DNA of 27,275 nucleotides from Candidatus Peregrinibacteria bacterium (GCA_014728975.1 WJKQ01000013.1:1-27275); one strand, 5' to 3'. Shown: positions 16,069 to 25,220, counted from the stretch's first letter. Notes: generated from the sequence alone by a model not told the origin. Program-made: numbers and translations.

Positions 16069-18486
16069 ATGTATATATCTTTAGACTGGCTCCAGGATTT
16101 CGTTAAAATTCCAAAAACACAGGATCCCTACGATCTGGCAGATACACTTACCCTTAAAACAGCAGAAGTCGAAAGCGTTTTTGATGAATCGGAAAATTTG
16201 GAAAAAATCGTTGCCGGTCAGATTATAGAACTCCTGCCCCATCCCAACGCCGACAAATTAAAAATTGCCAAAACTTCAATAGGGAAAGAAACTGTCCCGA
16301 TAATCTGCGGAGGAGCCAATCTCAAAGAAGGAATGTATGTAGCGGTAGCTCTTCCCGGAGCCAAAATAAGATGGCACGGCGAAGGGGACCCCGTAACCCT
16401 GGAAAAAACAAAAATACGTGGCGAAAAAAGCTACGGAATGATATGCGCCAGCAATGAAATTGGACTGGACAATCCTGAAGAAGGACCTGAAGATATCCTC
16501 GATCTGTCATCAATTAAACCGAACCCCGGCACACCACTCACGGAAATTTTGGAAAAAAACGACATTGTCTTTGAATTCGACAACAAATCCCTTACTCACA
16601 GACCCGATCTTTGGGGGCATTACGGGATTGCCAGAGAAATCTCAGCAATAAAAGATTATAAATTTATAACACTTAAACCCAAAGCAAAAATTCCATCCAC
16701 AGGCGAATCCGTGAAAGTTGAAATAAAAGATTACGATCTATGCCCAAGATACTGCGGACTTATTATAAATAATATAAAAGTCGAAGAATCCCCTTCATGG
16801 ATGAAAAAACGACTCAAGGCAACAGGACACGGAACACACAACAATATAGTTGATGTCACAAACTATATTTTAACCGAACTCGGACAACCTATGCACGCGT
16901 TCGACAAAAACTATATAAAAGGGAAAATCATAGTCAGAAGAGCAAAAAAAGATGAAAAAATTACAACTCTCGATGACAAAATAAAAAAGCTTACAGAAAA
17001 AATGCTCGTAATAGCCGACCACGACAAGCCCGTGGCAGTCGCAGGAGTAATCGGAGGCGAAAACAGTGAAATAAACAACAACACAACATCGATTATTTTG
17101 GAATCCGCAAACTTCAACGCAGCCTCTGTCCGAAGAACCTCATCCTCTCTCGGGATAAGAACCGATGCAGTGCAAAGGTTTGAAAAATCCCTCGATCCCA
17201 ACCTCGCCGAACTTGCCATAAAAAGAGCCGCGGAACTCATTCTTGAAATATGCCCGGAGGCAAAAATTGCCGGACCTATCACCGACATTCAAAAGTTCAA
17301 TAAAAACCCACTAAAAATTAACCTTGACGTTCAAAAAACAAAATCAAAAATCGGCGTCGACATTCCTGCGGAAGAAATCCGAAACATCCTGGAAAACCTT
17401 AACTTTAAAATAAAAGAAAAAGAAAAAAATATCTACGAAGTCACCGTTCCGTCTTTCCGCGCTACAAAAGACATCGAAAATCAGGATGACCTGATTGAAG
17501 AAATCGCACGAATATACGGCTATGAAAACGTTCCCACATCTCTTCCGACCCTCCCCACAAAACTCCCCGAAGAAAATACAGAACGATTTAAGAAACATCG
17601 AACAAGAGAATTATTTTCCTACAGTCTCGGATTTGATGAAGTATACAATTATTCCTTTTATGGAGAAAAAGAGATCAAAAACTGCCTGCTTAAAGAAGAG
17701 GGGCACCTAAAACTGCTAAACTATTTATCGGAAGACCAGACTCATTTAAGAATTTCTCTCATACCAAATATTCTCAGAAATCTTCGGCTCAACATCAAAT
17801 ACTTCGATAACATAAATATTTACGAAATAGGACGGACATACAAAGAAATAGGCCGATATATGCCCGTTGAAGAAAAATTTATTGGTGGAGCAATTCTCAA
17901 AAAAGGAAGGAATACAGATATCTTTTACGAAGCAAAAGGAGCTGTGGAAAAGTTTTTTGAAAGATTCAACCTTCAAAATATTGAAGAAGTCAAAGGGATA
18001 AAAAACACGCCCTACGCCCACCCCTCAAAGTCGATAAGCTTCATTGACGGACACGGACAAACCATAGCAAAAGTTTTTATTCTCCATCCTACGGTCAAAA
18101 ATAATCACGAATTAGAAAAATACTCCATTGCCGTGTTTGAGTTAAACTTTACGGAAGCTTTAAAACTTGAACAACCCATAAAAAAATACAAAAAACTGTC
18201 CAAATTCCCCGGTCTGGATATAGATATCTCTGTTGTGATCGACCGCGCCAGGAAAATCAAAGAAATCCGGGAAACCATCCTCGAAACAGACAATAACCTG
18301 ATACAAGAAGTTACACTGTTCGATATCTATGAAGGAGAAAATATCCCCCCCGATAAAAAAGCCGTCGCCTTTAAAGTTATGCTCATGGCCCAGGACAGGA
18401 CTATGACGGATGAAGAAATGGCTGAAATCCAGCAAAAAATCTTTAAAAATCTGGAAAAACTCGGGGGAAAGATCAGAGGAAAATAA
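16069..18486 (+). CDS. pheT: Phenylalanyl-tRNA synthetase beta subunit
   Basis: The 805-residue protein is full length. An EMAP/tRNA-binding fold spans about residues 40-150 ('PHPNADKLKIAKTSIG'). The B3/B4 editing domain follows at about 215-385 ('DVTNYILTELGQPMHAFD', 'VAVAGVIGGENSEI'). The B5 domain and the inactive synthetase-like core come next ('EIARIYGYENVPTSLPTLP', 'YEIGRTYKE'). The C-terminal FDX-ACB anticodon-binding domain runs from about 710 ('KLSKFPGLDIDISVVID', 'FDIYEG', 'VAFKVMLMAQDRTMTDEEM'). The editing domain hydrolyses Tyr-tRNA-Phe in other bacteria. The gene is coupled to pheS (1-bp gap). Its stop lies 8 bp from the stop of the convergent gene. Confidence 0.97.
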   Translation: MYISLDWLQDFVKIPKTQDPYDLADTLTLKTAEVESVFDESENLEKIVAGQIIELLPHPNADKLKIAKTSIGKETVPIICGGANLKEGMYVAVALPGAKIRWHGEGDPVTLEKTKIRGEKSYGMICASNEIGLDNPEEGPEDILDLSSIKPNPGTPLTEILEKNDIVFEFDNKSLTHRPDLWGHYGIAREISAIKDYKFITLKPKAKIPSTGESVKVEIKDYDLCPRYCGLIINNIKVEESPSWMKKRLKATGHGTHNNIVDVTNYILTELGQPMHAFDKNYIKGKIIVRRAKKDEKITTLDDKIKKLTEKMLVIADHDKPVAVAGVIGGENSEINNNTTSIILESANFNAASVRRTSSSLGIRTDAVQRFEKSLDPNLAELAIKRAAELILEICPEAKIAGPITDIQKFNKNPLKINLDVQKTKSKIGVDIPAEEIRNILENLNFKIKEKEKNIYEVTVPSFRATKDIENQDDLIEEIARIYGYENVPTSLPTLPTKLPEENTERFKKHRTRELFSYSLGFDEVYNYSFYGEKEIKNCLLKEEGHLKLLNYLSEDQTHLRISLIPNILRNLRLNIKYFDNINIYEIGRTYKEIGRYMPVEEKFIGGAILKKGRNTDIFYEAKGAVEKFFERFNLQNIEEVKGIKNTPYAHPSKSISFIDGHGQTIAKVFILHPTVKNNHELEKYSIAVFELNFTEALKLEQPIKKYKKLSKFPGLDIDISVVIDRARKIKEIRETILETDNNLIQEVTLFDIYEGENIPPDKKAVAFKVMLMAQDRTMTDEEMAEIQQKIFKNLEKLGGKIRGK

Positions 18487-18494
18487 TCCCCGGA

Positions 18495-20714
18495 CTAAGC
18501 GGCACCTTGGTTTGAACTTTCTTCATCCAAAAAAGAATCTCCATCCCCTACTCTATCATTAATCCGCCTGACAACTGCTTCGATCCTCGCAAACAACTCA
18601 TCGCCCCCGCGCTGATTTTTAACATATTCTCCAGAAGTATACTTATCTTGGGTTATATCATATCTCATACTGACTCTGTCACTTTCGACCCTGCTATTAA
18701 CATCATTTTCACCTTCTTTTTGACCTTCATCCTCTTCATTCACTTCGCGATCACTTTCTCCTTCGACTTCTTCCTCTCCTTCAAAACTGTCCATATCGAA
18801 AGACTGATAACCGTATACTTCTTTTTCCACATCCTCCGGACGATCATCGTTTAATTGAATATAAATACAAAGTTCTCCCAATAACAATTTTTTCAGGGCA
18901 AGTACTTCTCCCATTTTTTTTCTATCTTTTTCACTAATATCCTCTATTGAATACGTACTGCTGCTGGGAGCCCTTAAATCAGGAGAAAAATATTCTACAA
19001 TATCTTCTATCATACGTTCCTCAGCCCGGTTGAATGTTTCACCACTTTCCTCGTTCCTTTCACTATAAATATATTTAAGATCCAGAAGAGATCTGATTAC
19101 AAACTCTCTTACATTTTCGTATTTAAGCCCCAATCCTTTAATTCCCTCCTCACCTATTCTTTTATCTCTCCTCCAATGTTTTCTGATATATTCCAAAAGT
19201 TCGTCCCGATCCGCTTCATCCAATAAAGACAAGGGGTAAACCTCAAAAATATCATAATCATCTTCAATAGAATCACTACTTTCGTAACCCTCAGGCGGCA
19301 TTTCAACCACCCGTCTCACAGCTGTTTTTCTTAAAAATTCCATAAAAGAAACCTCCTCAGCAGTTTCCTCGGGAGCGGTAAAAAAGCCGGGATCGTTAAG
19401 GTCAACTTTATAAAAAGGATTCTTACTGGGATCAGCCGTATCATTATAAGTATTGCCGCACTGATAACGCTGAATCCATAAGTTACCATCCATATCTACA
19501 ACACCACGATTTGTCGGGCAAGGATCTTCTCTATATTTCGTCTGTAAAAATCCTTCATCGGGGATCACAGGACATGACTTATCATAATCAATGTGCAAAC
19601 TGCTTCTTCTTCCACGTCCCAATCTTGCATAATGACGCGGATCCTGATATCTCGATAAAATATTTAAATCATAAGTCAGGTCCCTGCCAAACCTCTCCTC
19701 AAGTATTTCTTTCATGCGGTTATATATCAACATAGTTTTCCCGACATAAACGGGACTGCCCTTATACGGCACTCCCTGAAAAGAAATTGTAACCCTCTTT
19801 CCACTTTCGATTGCGGGCCATAAATGTGTTATTGTTTTTGCATAAGATTGTGCGTTTGCCTCTATAACCTGATTATCTAATTCTCTCCTCAATCCTCCCA
19901 TTTCCTGTTCCCAAAGTCTTATATTATTAGCCGCGATTGCTTTGTTCCTTTCCAGTATATTGTTATTGATTAAGATCTGCCGTTTTATTTTTTCACGCCT
20001 ATCTCTTTCCGATTCATCCATATTCTCTTCATCAAACTCCCCAAGTTCTGTTTTTGCATCGGCTAACTTCTTTAGATCACTCTCGGCTTCAGAGAGTTCG
20101 GTTCTAAAAATTTCAATGTCCTTCTCCATTAGCCCTAATATTTTCAACGATTCCCTGTCTACGCCCATTCTTGCGTTTTTCCTTTGTGCGTCAAAAGAAA
20201 GAACAAAAAGCGGGACAATATCTTTAAGCATCAAACTTACAATTTCCTCAAGAGTTTCTACCTGACGTTCATCTTTTTCGTATACATATTCCCGATTACC
20301 ATCCTCATTGGTAGTCTGTCTTTTTTTAAGGTGAAGACCATGACTAATCGCAACAAGCCTTGAATGTCCCTCCGATTGCTCGTATATTTCTCTTGCACAT
20401 TGAGAAAAATTACCGGTATTCAGAGGCTCTGCTTTTATACCGGTAGTAACATACCTTCTGAAAATATCAATTAACCTCAACCTGGTACCCGCGAGTATCT
20501 GCTGTAGTGTTTTACTGAAATCTTCAGGATCCACTTCTCTCGTTTTAACTTTTTCCCCCTCACCAAAAGCACCGCAGGCGGCACAAGCCTCCCTGCATCC
20601 TTCAGCAATATTAACCATATCAATTAAAGTGGTCTGAGGTATATGTTCGGTTGAAATTTTTCTCTCTTCAGACTCTCCTTCAGTACCGCTACGTTCAGGA
20701 CCTGTTTCAATCAT
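18495..20714 (-). CDS. Putative divergent radical SAM protein with coiled-coil insertion
   Basis: This 739-residue protein is not one I recognise by name. The N-terminal 'NIAEGCREACAACGAFGEG' contains CxxxCxxC (C40, C44, C47), the cysteine spacing of radical SAM 4Fe-4S sites. The residue before the last cysteine is Ala, not the usual aromatic. Downstream, 'VTTGIKAEPLNTGNF' (~89-103), 'SRLVAISHGLHL' (~118-129), 'LFVLSFDAQR' (~169-178) and 'RVTISFQG' (~307-314) look like successive barrel strands. 'CPTNRGVVDMDGNLWIQRYQ' with C381, C399 and C419 resembles a SPASM-like C-terminal region. A charged coiled coil (about 195-290) splits the barrel. The last ~110 residues are acidic and probably disordered. 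It is cytoplasmic, with no signal peptide. The substrate is unknown, and no precursor peptide gene is apparent nearby. Confidence 0.6.
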   Translation of the reverse strand: MIETGPERSGTEGESEERKISTEHIPQTTLIDMVNIAEGCREACAACGAFGEGEKVKTREVDPEDFSKTLQQILAGTRLRLIDIFRRYVTTGIKAEPLNTGNFSQCAREIYEQSEGHSRLVAISHGLHLKKRQTTNEDGNREYVYEKDERQVETLEEIVSLMLKDIVPLFVLSFDAQRKNARMGVDRESLKILGLMEKDIEIFRTELSEAESDLKKLADAKTELGEFDEENMDESERDRREKIKRQILINNNILERNKAIAANNIRLWEQEMGGLRRELDNQVIEANAQSYAKTITHLWPAIESGKRVTISFQGVPYKGSPVYVGKTMLIYNRMKEILEERFGRDLTYDLNILSRYQDPRHYARLGRGRRSSLHIDYDKSCPVIPDEGFLQTKYREDPCPTNRGVVDMDGNLWIQRYQCGNTYNDTADPSKNPFYKVDLNDPGFFTAPEETAEEVSFMEFLRKTAVRRVVEMPPEGYESSDSIEDDYDIFEVYPLSLLDEADRDELLEYIRKHWRRDKRIGEEGIKGLGLKYENVREFVIRSLLDLKYIYSERNEESGETFNRAEERMIEDIVEYFSPDLRAPSSSTYSIEDISEKDRKKMGEVLALKKLLLGELCIYIQLNDDRPEDVEKEVYGYQSFDMDSFEGEEEVEGESDREVNEEDEGQKEGENDVNSRVESDRVSMRYDITQDKYTSGEYVKNQRGGDELFARIEAVVRRINDRVGDGDSFLDEESSNQGAA

Positions 20715-20732
20715 AAATTTTTAGTCAAAAAA

Positions 20733-20779
20733 TTTTTCCCTTCTTTTTTTTTATCCCCCTTTTTTTTATTTTAGGGAAA
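20733..20779. other. Polypyrimidine/polypurine tract with flanking inverted repeat in the mRNA leader
   Basis: Between the two divergent genes, the plus strand runs almost entirely in pyrimidines from 20733 to 20768, with long T runs and one CCCCC. TTTCCCT (20735-20741) and AGGGAAA (20773-20779) are a 7-bp inverted repeat around it. In the minus-strand transcript this is an A/G-rich leader bracketed by a possible hairpin. Confidence 0.55.
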
Positions 20780-20788
20780 GAGAAAAAA

Positions 20789-20817
20789 ATTATCTCCTCT
20801 TATCAAAACTATGTCAA
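20789..20817 (-). promoter_or_regulatory. Promoter of the putative radical SAM gene
   Basis: On the minus strand TTGACA (20817 down to 20812), a 17-bp spacer and GATAAT (20794 down to 20789) form a near-consensus sigma-70 promoter. The start would be near 20782, leaving a purine-rich leader of about 68 nt. Confidence 0.7.
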
Positions 20818-20859
20818 GGATTTTTCGCTTATACAAACAATACACGTTCAATTTCCGTC

Positions 20860-20887
20860 TTGACAAATAAGAAAATATAATGAGAAT
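20860..20887 (+). promoter_or_regulatory. Candidate promoter of the PAS-PAS-GAF gene
   Basis: A consensus TTGACA (20860-20865), a 16-bp spacer and GAGAAT (20882-20887) predict a start near 20894 and a leader of about 20 nt. A perfect TATAAT also lies at 20876-20881 but only 10 bp from the -35, too close to use it. Its -10 assignment is therefore uncertain. Confidence 0.5.
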
Positions 20888-20912
20888 ATAACAACACATT
20901 AAAATTGTCTAA

Positions 20913-22346
20913 ATGTCAAAACCCGTTAAAGTTAAAAACCAAAAAGAGAGAATACAAAGGGCAATGCCTACAAAAAAAGAAGACAAGGAAATATTGGAAC
21001 AAGTAGGCCATTCTATAAGTATAGCCGAAGCCATGAATGAATGTTTATGGCTGGGAGATAAAAACCATAAAACGATTTACGTAAATCCTGTTTACGAAAA
21101 AACATCCGGATACAGCCTAAAAGAATGTATAGGTAAACCCGCAGACTTTTGTTTTGATGAAGAAAGTAAAAAAACGATTACGCAACATCACAAACTCAGA
21201 GACAAAGGAATTGCTTCACAATATGAAGCAACTATGGTTTCAAAAACCGGCAAAAAAACCCCTCTTTTAATCAGCGGCGCGCCCACAAAAAAAGGAGGAA
21301 CCATCGGCATCTTTATAAACCTTACAAAAGTAAAAAAACTTTCTCGCCATGAAAAACTCTCAGAACAAATAATCAGAAATACTTCGGAAGCTATTGTCGC
21401 CCTCAACAAAAAGAGCAGAATCACAATGTGGAGTAATGGAGCTAAAAAAATTTTTGGATATAATGAAAAAGAAGTATTGAATAAAAAACTGTCAAACCTT
21501 GTAATTCCGAAACAAGAAAAGGAAAGGAACAAAAGCCTGATTGACCAGGTCGAAGAAAAAAATTATATAAAATATGTTGAAGGAAAACGCATTACCAAAA
21601 CCGGAAAAATAATCGACGTTATAATCTCGGTCACCAAGGTAACGGATGAAAAATACAATTTCATAGGATACCTTGTAATATATCGTGATGTCACCGACCA
21701 AAAGAAAATCAACACAGAGCTCCAAAAAAGATTTGAGGCAATTCAGGACGCGTATAAAGAACTCGGCCTTCAAAAAAGACAAAACGATTATCTTTACGAA
21801 ATAATTGAAAGATCAGCTTCGGAAGACACATTAGAAAATCTTACAAAATTAATTGTTTCAGCGTCATGTATGTTAACAAAATGCGATGGTGCCGTTCTCA
21901 GACTCCACGATAAAGAAAACAATCGCTTAAAACTTTACTCCTCTGTCGGTGTAAGTGATAAATGGCTTACCAAGAACAGTATATTTTTTGAAAACAGTCT
22001 TGCCAAAGAAACGTGCGAAAATAAAAGGCCGCTTATTATTCAGAACCTCACACATTCAGAAAAACATCAGGGCACCAAACTTGCAGCCGCCCACGGATTT
22101 ACCACACTAATACTCATCCCGTTAATTGTTAACGACAAAATACTTGGATCCTTGAGCCTTTACGCTACCGACCCGGGAAAATTTCGATTAATCGAAACAG
22201 ACTTTTTGGAAAGATTCGGAAAACAATGCTCCATAGCAATCTTTGCAAAAGCATTCTGGCTTTTTCATCCAAAACGTAAACATAAAAAGATTAAAAACAC
22301 TCTGATACAACAAAATAAAAAGGCCGGTATCAATATTTCAAAATAA
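20913..22346 (+). CDS. PAS-PAS-GAF sensor protein without output domain
   Basis: The 477-residue soluble protein has a basic N-terminus, then a PAS domain (~35-140; 'IYVNPVYEKTSGYSLKECIG'), a second PAS with PAC (~150-262; 'WSNGAKKIFGYNEKEVLNKK', 'GYLVIYRDVTDQKKI') and a coiled linker. A GAF domain follows (~305-455; 'CDGAVLRLHDKENNRLKLYS', 'TTLILIPLIVNDKILGSLSL'). It ends in a basic tail ('HPKRKHKKIKN'). No DHp, HATPase, GGDEF, EAL, HTH or receiver domain follows, so it must act through a partner or a direct effect of ligand binding. PAS and GAF domains bind small ligands such as haem, flavin or cyclic nucleotides, but the sequence does not say which. It diverges from the putative radical SAM gene. 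Confidence 0.85.
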   Translation: MSKPVKVKNQKERIQRAMPTKKEDKEILEQVGHSISIAEAMNECLWLGDKNHKTIYVNPVYEKTSGYSLKECIGKPADFCFDEESKKTITQHHKLRDKGIASQYEATMVSKTGKKTPLLISGAPTKKGGTIGIFINLTKVKKLSRHEKLSEQIIRNTSEAIVALNKKSRITMWSNGAKKIFGYNEKEVLNKKLSNLVIPKQEKERNKSLIDQVEEKNYIKYVEGKRITKTGKIIDVIISVTKVTDEKYNFIGYLVIYRDVTDQKKINTELQKRFEAIQDAYKELGLQKRQNDYLYEIIERSASEDTLENLTKLIVSASCMLTKCDGAVLRLHDKENNRLKLYSSVGVSDKWLTKNSIFFENSLAKETCENKRPLIIQNLTHSEKHQGTKLAAAHGFTTLILIPLIVNDKILGSLSLYATDPGKFRLIETDFLERFGKQCSIAIFAKAFWLFHPKRKHKKIKNTLIQQNKKAGINISK

Positions 22347-22354
22347 CCGGCTTT
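22320..22354 (+). terminator. Weak terminator-like hairpin at the end of the PAS-PAS-GAF gene
   Basis: AAGGCCGGT (about 22320-22328) pairs with ACCGGCTTT (22346-22354) with one bulged base. The loop of 17 nt is long and the T tract is only three. The upstream arm lies in the last codons of the gene. Confidence 0.35.
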
Positions 22355-22421
22355 ACCTGAAACCTTATTTAAAGTAAGATTATCGCTGAATTGTCGCTGA
22401 AATAAATTCAAATATTTAAGA

Positions 22422-25208
22422 ATGATAAGAAAGCTTAGAAGGTTTTTGCCACATAGAGAAGTTAGCACTTACAAGAAGATTGCTTTTTGGATCTTCAGTA
22501 TCTTTATAGGGATTTTCTTGTTGGGAATTATAACTTTCGCCGGAGCCATAGCTGTTCTTTCAATAGGATTACCCGACGTTAACGATCTTGAAAGTCTAAC
22601 CGCCGCTCAATCCACAGAAATTTTCGACAGAGAAAGAAATCTTTTATACACAATACACGGTGAAGAAAATCGTGAACAGGTCTCTTACGAAAACATTTCC
22701 TCTTATCTTACCGATTCAACTGTCGCGATCGAAGATGATACCTTTTGGGAACACAGCGGTTTCGATGTTTTTGCTATCGCAAAAGCCGTTCTTCACGAAT
22801 TATTCGGAGTTGGATCACCCCGTGGCGGGTCTACAATCACACAACAATATGTTAAAAACACCTTCCTTTCATCTGAAAGAACATATACAAGAAAAGCCAA
22901 AGAGCTTATTTTGGCTATCCGTCTTGAACGAACATACGATAAACAAAAAATCCTTGAACTCTATCTAAACCGCATTCCTTACGGAAACAATGCTTATGGC
23001 TGTCAGAAAGCCGCAGAAGTGTATTTTGATAAAGACGCCAAGGATCTCGATCTCGCGGAAAGCGCGATCCTTGCTTCACTCCCACAGGCCCCAAGCCGAT
23101 ACAATCCTTACGGGAACAATAAATATTCTCATTTATTAAAAGAATTTACAGAAGACGAACTTTACTATCGAGACATAGAAAACGAGTCAGATCTTAACAC
23201 CGACGAATATGTCCGTGGACTAATCGGAAAACACGTCGATCTCGGAAACAGCGAAAAAATTTATCTGATGGGACGAACCGATTTGGTTTTAAAACGTATG
23301 TATGACCTGGAAACGATAACTGCTGAAGAACGACAACAGGCACTAAATAAACTCCAAAAAATAGAATTCAATCAGTATAAAGAACCTATCAAACATCCAC
23401 ACTTTGTCCTCTACATAAAACAAATTCTCGAAGATAAATACGGAAAAGACGTAGTAGAGCAGGGAGGATTAAAGGTTTATACGACAATAGACCCCGAAAT
23501 TCAAAACCACGCTGAAGAAATCACTGAAAAACTCGGAGAAACAAATCTTGAAAGATTCGGAGCAAACAATCTCGCAATAATGACAATCAATTCCAAAACC
23601 GGTGAAATTATGGCAATGGTGGGCTCCCGCGACTACTTCAATGAAGAAATAGATGGAAATGTAAACGTAGCACTGAGACCTCGACAACCAGGATCTTCTT
23701 TCAAACCGATAGTTTACGCCCAGGCCTTTTATAACGGATACGCGCCCGGAAATGTTATCTACGATATCCCCACAAGAATAGGCAGTGACAGACCGCAAAA
23801 CTATGACGGATCATGGCAGGGACAAATTTCAATGAGACAGGCACTTGGACAATCCAGAAATATCCCCGCAATTAAAACATATTATCTTGCGGGAGAACAG
23901 GATCCTGTTATTGAACTTGCGACAAAAATGGGAATTACTACCCTCGACAAAAGACACAGCTACGGATATCCGCTGGCATTGGGAGCCGGAGAAGTTCCTC
24001 TTATCGAAATGGTGACTGCTTTCGGGACCTTCGCTAACAACGGGAAGAAGCCCGAACTGACAGGAATTCTCAAAGTGGAAAACGCAAACGGCGATGTTCT
24101 TGAAGAATGGAGACAAAAAGAATTTGAAGAAGTATTGGACCCGCAAATAGCATATTTAATCAACAACATACTCTCCGATCAGGAAGAAGGAATCGGCCCA
24201 CGCCTCTTCATCACGAACAAAATCAACGCAGCAAAAACAGGAACATCAACCAAAGAAAATAAGAAAAAAGCCGGTACTGAAGTAAGGCCAAGCGACGCCT
24301 GGACAATCGGATACACTCCTTCAATGGTCACGGGAGTATGGGTAGGGAACACTGATGGATCCGGCCTTAATTTTAACGCCAACGGATACGACACTGCCGC
24401 GCCTATTTTTAATTCTGTCATGACAGAAGCTCTGAAAGATATGCCGGGAGAACCTTTTCCGGAACCTGAAGGAATAAAACACATTGAAATAAGCAAAGCC
24501 TCAGGAAAACTTCCAGGACCAAACACTCCAGGCTCAATGATCACGACGGAAATTTTCCCAAGCTTCTCAGTTCCAACGGAAAAAGAAAAAATATTCTTTA
24601 AGGTAAAAATAGATAAAGTTTCTGGTCTTCTTGCAACCGAATATACTCCCGAAGATGCTGTCGAGGAAGTTATTTACCAAAATTATGAACCCATCGCCGA
24701 CATGTTAAATTGGAAAAGCGAAATCCAGAGCTACTATGAAAATATCGATGAACAAAAAGGAGAAATCAGGATAGGTCTTCCGCCAAAACAATACGATAAT
24801 ATTCATACGGCCGAAACAGCCGCTTCAGCCCCCTCGATCACCATCACCAATCCTGTATCGGGCGATCACCTGTCCCAGGGAAACTTCACCGTCAACGTGG
24901 ATATCAGCGCTTCCAACGGAGTCGAAAAAGTAGAATTTTATCTTGATGACAGAAAGGAATACTTCACGACATCTTCTCCTTACACCGGACATCTAAATAT
25001 TTCCAGATTTATGAAAGAGAATTCCAGCCACTTGATCGTAGCAAAAATAATTGACTCCCTCGGCTACAGTTCCCAATCCGCTATTGAAATCAAGGTTTCC
25101 AATAATAAGATCCAGGAATACAGCAAAGAAGATGAAGAATCAGAAGAACCGGAACCGATAGAACCCGAGGAACAAGAGGAAACTTCACCCGCGGAACAAC
25201 CGGCATAA
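22422..25208 (+). CDS. pbp1A: Class A penicillin-binding protein (PBP1A type) with C-terminal Ig-like domain
   Basis: The 928-residue bifunctional enzyme polymerises and cross-links peptidoglycan. A basic N-terminus and one membrane segment (~20-48) anchor it. The GT51 domain (~75-235) has the catalytic glutamate in 'AIEDDTFWEHSGFD' (E104), then 'RGGSTITQQYVKN' and 'KILELYLNRIPYG'. The transpeptidase (~385-690) has SxxK 'SSFK' (S425, K428), SxN 'SRN' (478-480) and 'KTGTS' (605-609), so all catalytic residues are intact. Beyond the usual end, residues ~795-890 form a bacterial Ig-like domain ('VEKVEFYLDDRKEYF') and the last ~35 residues are a Glu/Pro-rich tail. The Ig-like domain probably contacts other envelope components. 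No Shine-Dalgarno sequence precedes ATG 22422. Confidence 0.94.
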   Translation: MIRKLRRFLPHREVSTYKKIAFWIFSIFIGIFLLGIITFAGAIAVLSIGLPDVNDLESLTAAQSTEIFDRERNLLYTIHGEENREQVSYENISSYLTDSTVAIEDDTFWEHSGFDVFAIAKAVLHELFGVGSPRGGSTITQQYVKNTFLSSERTYTRKAKELILAIRLERTYDKQKILELYLNRIPYGNNAYGCQKAAEVYFDKDAKDLDLAESAILASLPQAPSRYNPYGNNKYSHLLKEFTEDELYYRDIENESDLNTDEYVRGLIGKHVDLGNSEKIYLMGRTDLVLKRMYDLETITAEERQQALNKLQKIEFNQYKEPIKHPHFVLYIKQILEDKYGKDVVEQGGLKVYTTIDPEIQNHAEEITEKLGETNLERFGANNLAIMTINSKTGEIMAMVGSRDYFNEEIDGNVNVALRPRQPGSSFKPIVYAQAFYNGYAPGNVIYDIPTRIGSDRPQNYDGSWQGQISMRQALGQSRNIPAIKTYYLAGEQDPVIELATKMGITTLDKRHSYGYPLALGAGEVPLIEMVTAFGTFANNGKKPELTGILKVENANGDVLEEWRQKEFEEVLDPQIAYLINNILSDQEEGIGPRLFITNKINAAKTGTSTKENKKKAGTEVRPSDAWTIGYTPSMVTGVWVGNTDGSGLNFNANGYDTAAPIFNSVMTEALKDMPGEPFPEPEGIKHIEISKASGKLPGPNTPGSMITTEIFPSFSVPTEKEKIFFKVKIDKVSGLLATEYTPEDAVEEVIYQNYEPIADMLNWKSEIQSYYENIDEQKGEIRIGLPPKQYDNIHTAETAASAPSITITNPVSGDHLSQGNFTVNVDISASNGVEKVEFYLDDRKEYFTTSSPYTGHLNISRFMKENSSHLIVAKIIDSLGYSSQSAIEIKVSNNKIQEYSKEDEESEEPEPIEPEEQEETSPAEQPA

Positions 25209-25220
25209 TTCCAAAAAAGG

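Noticed and set aside
22384..22401. Tandem 'tcgctgaa' repeat before PBP1A as an operator
   Set aside because: Two 8-mers 3 bp apart in an A+T-rich leader could be chance, with no symmetry or other support.
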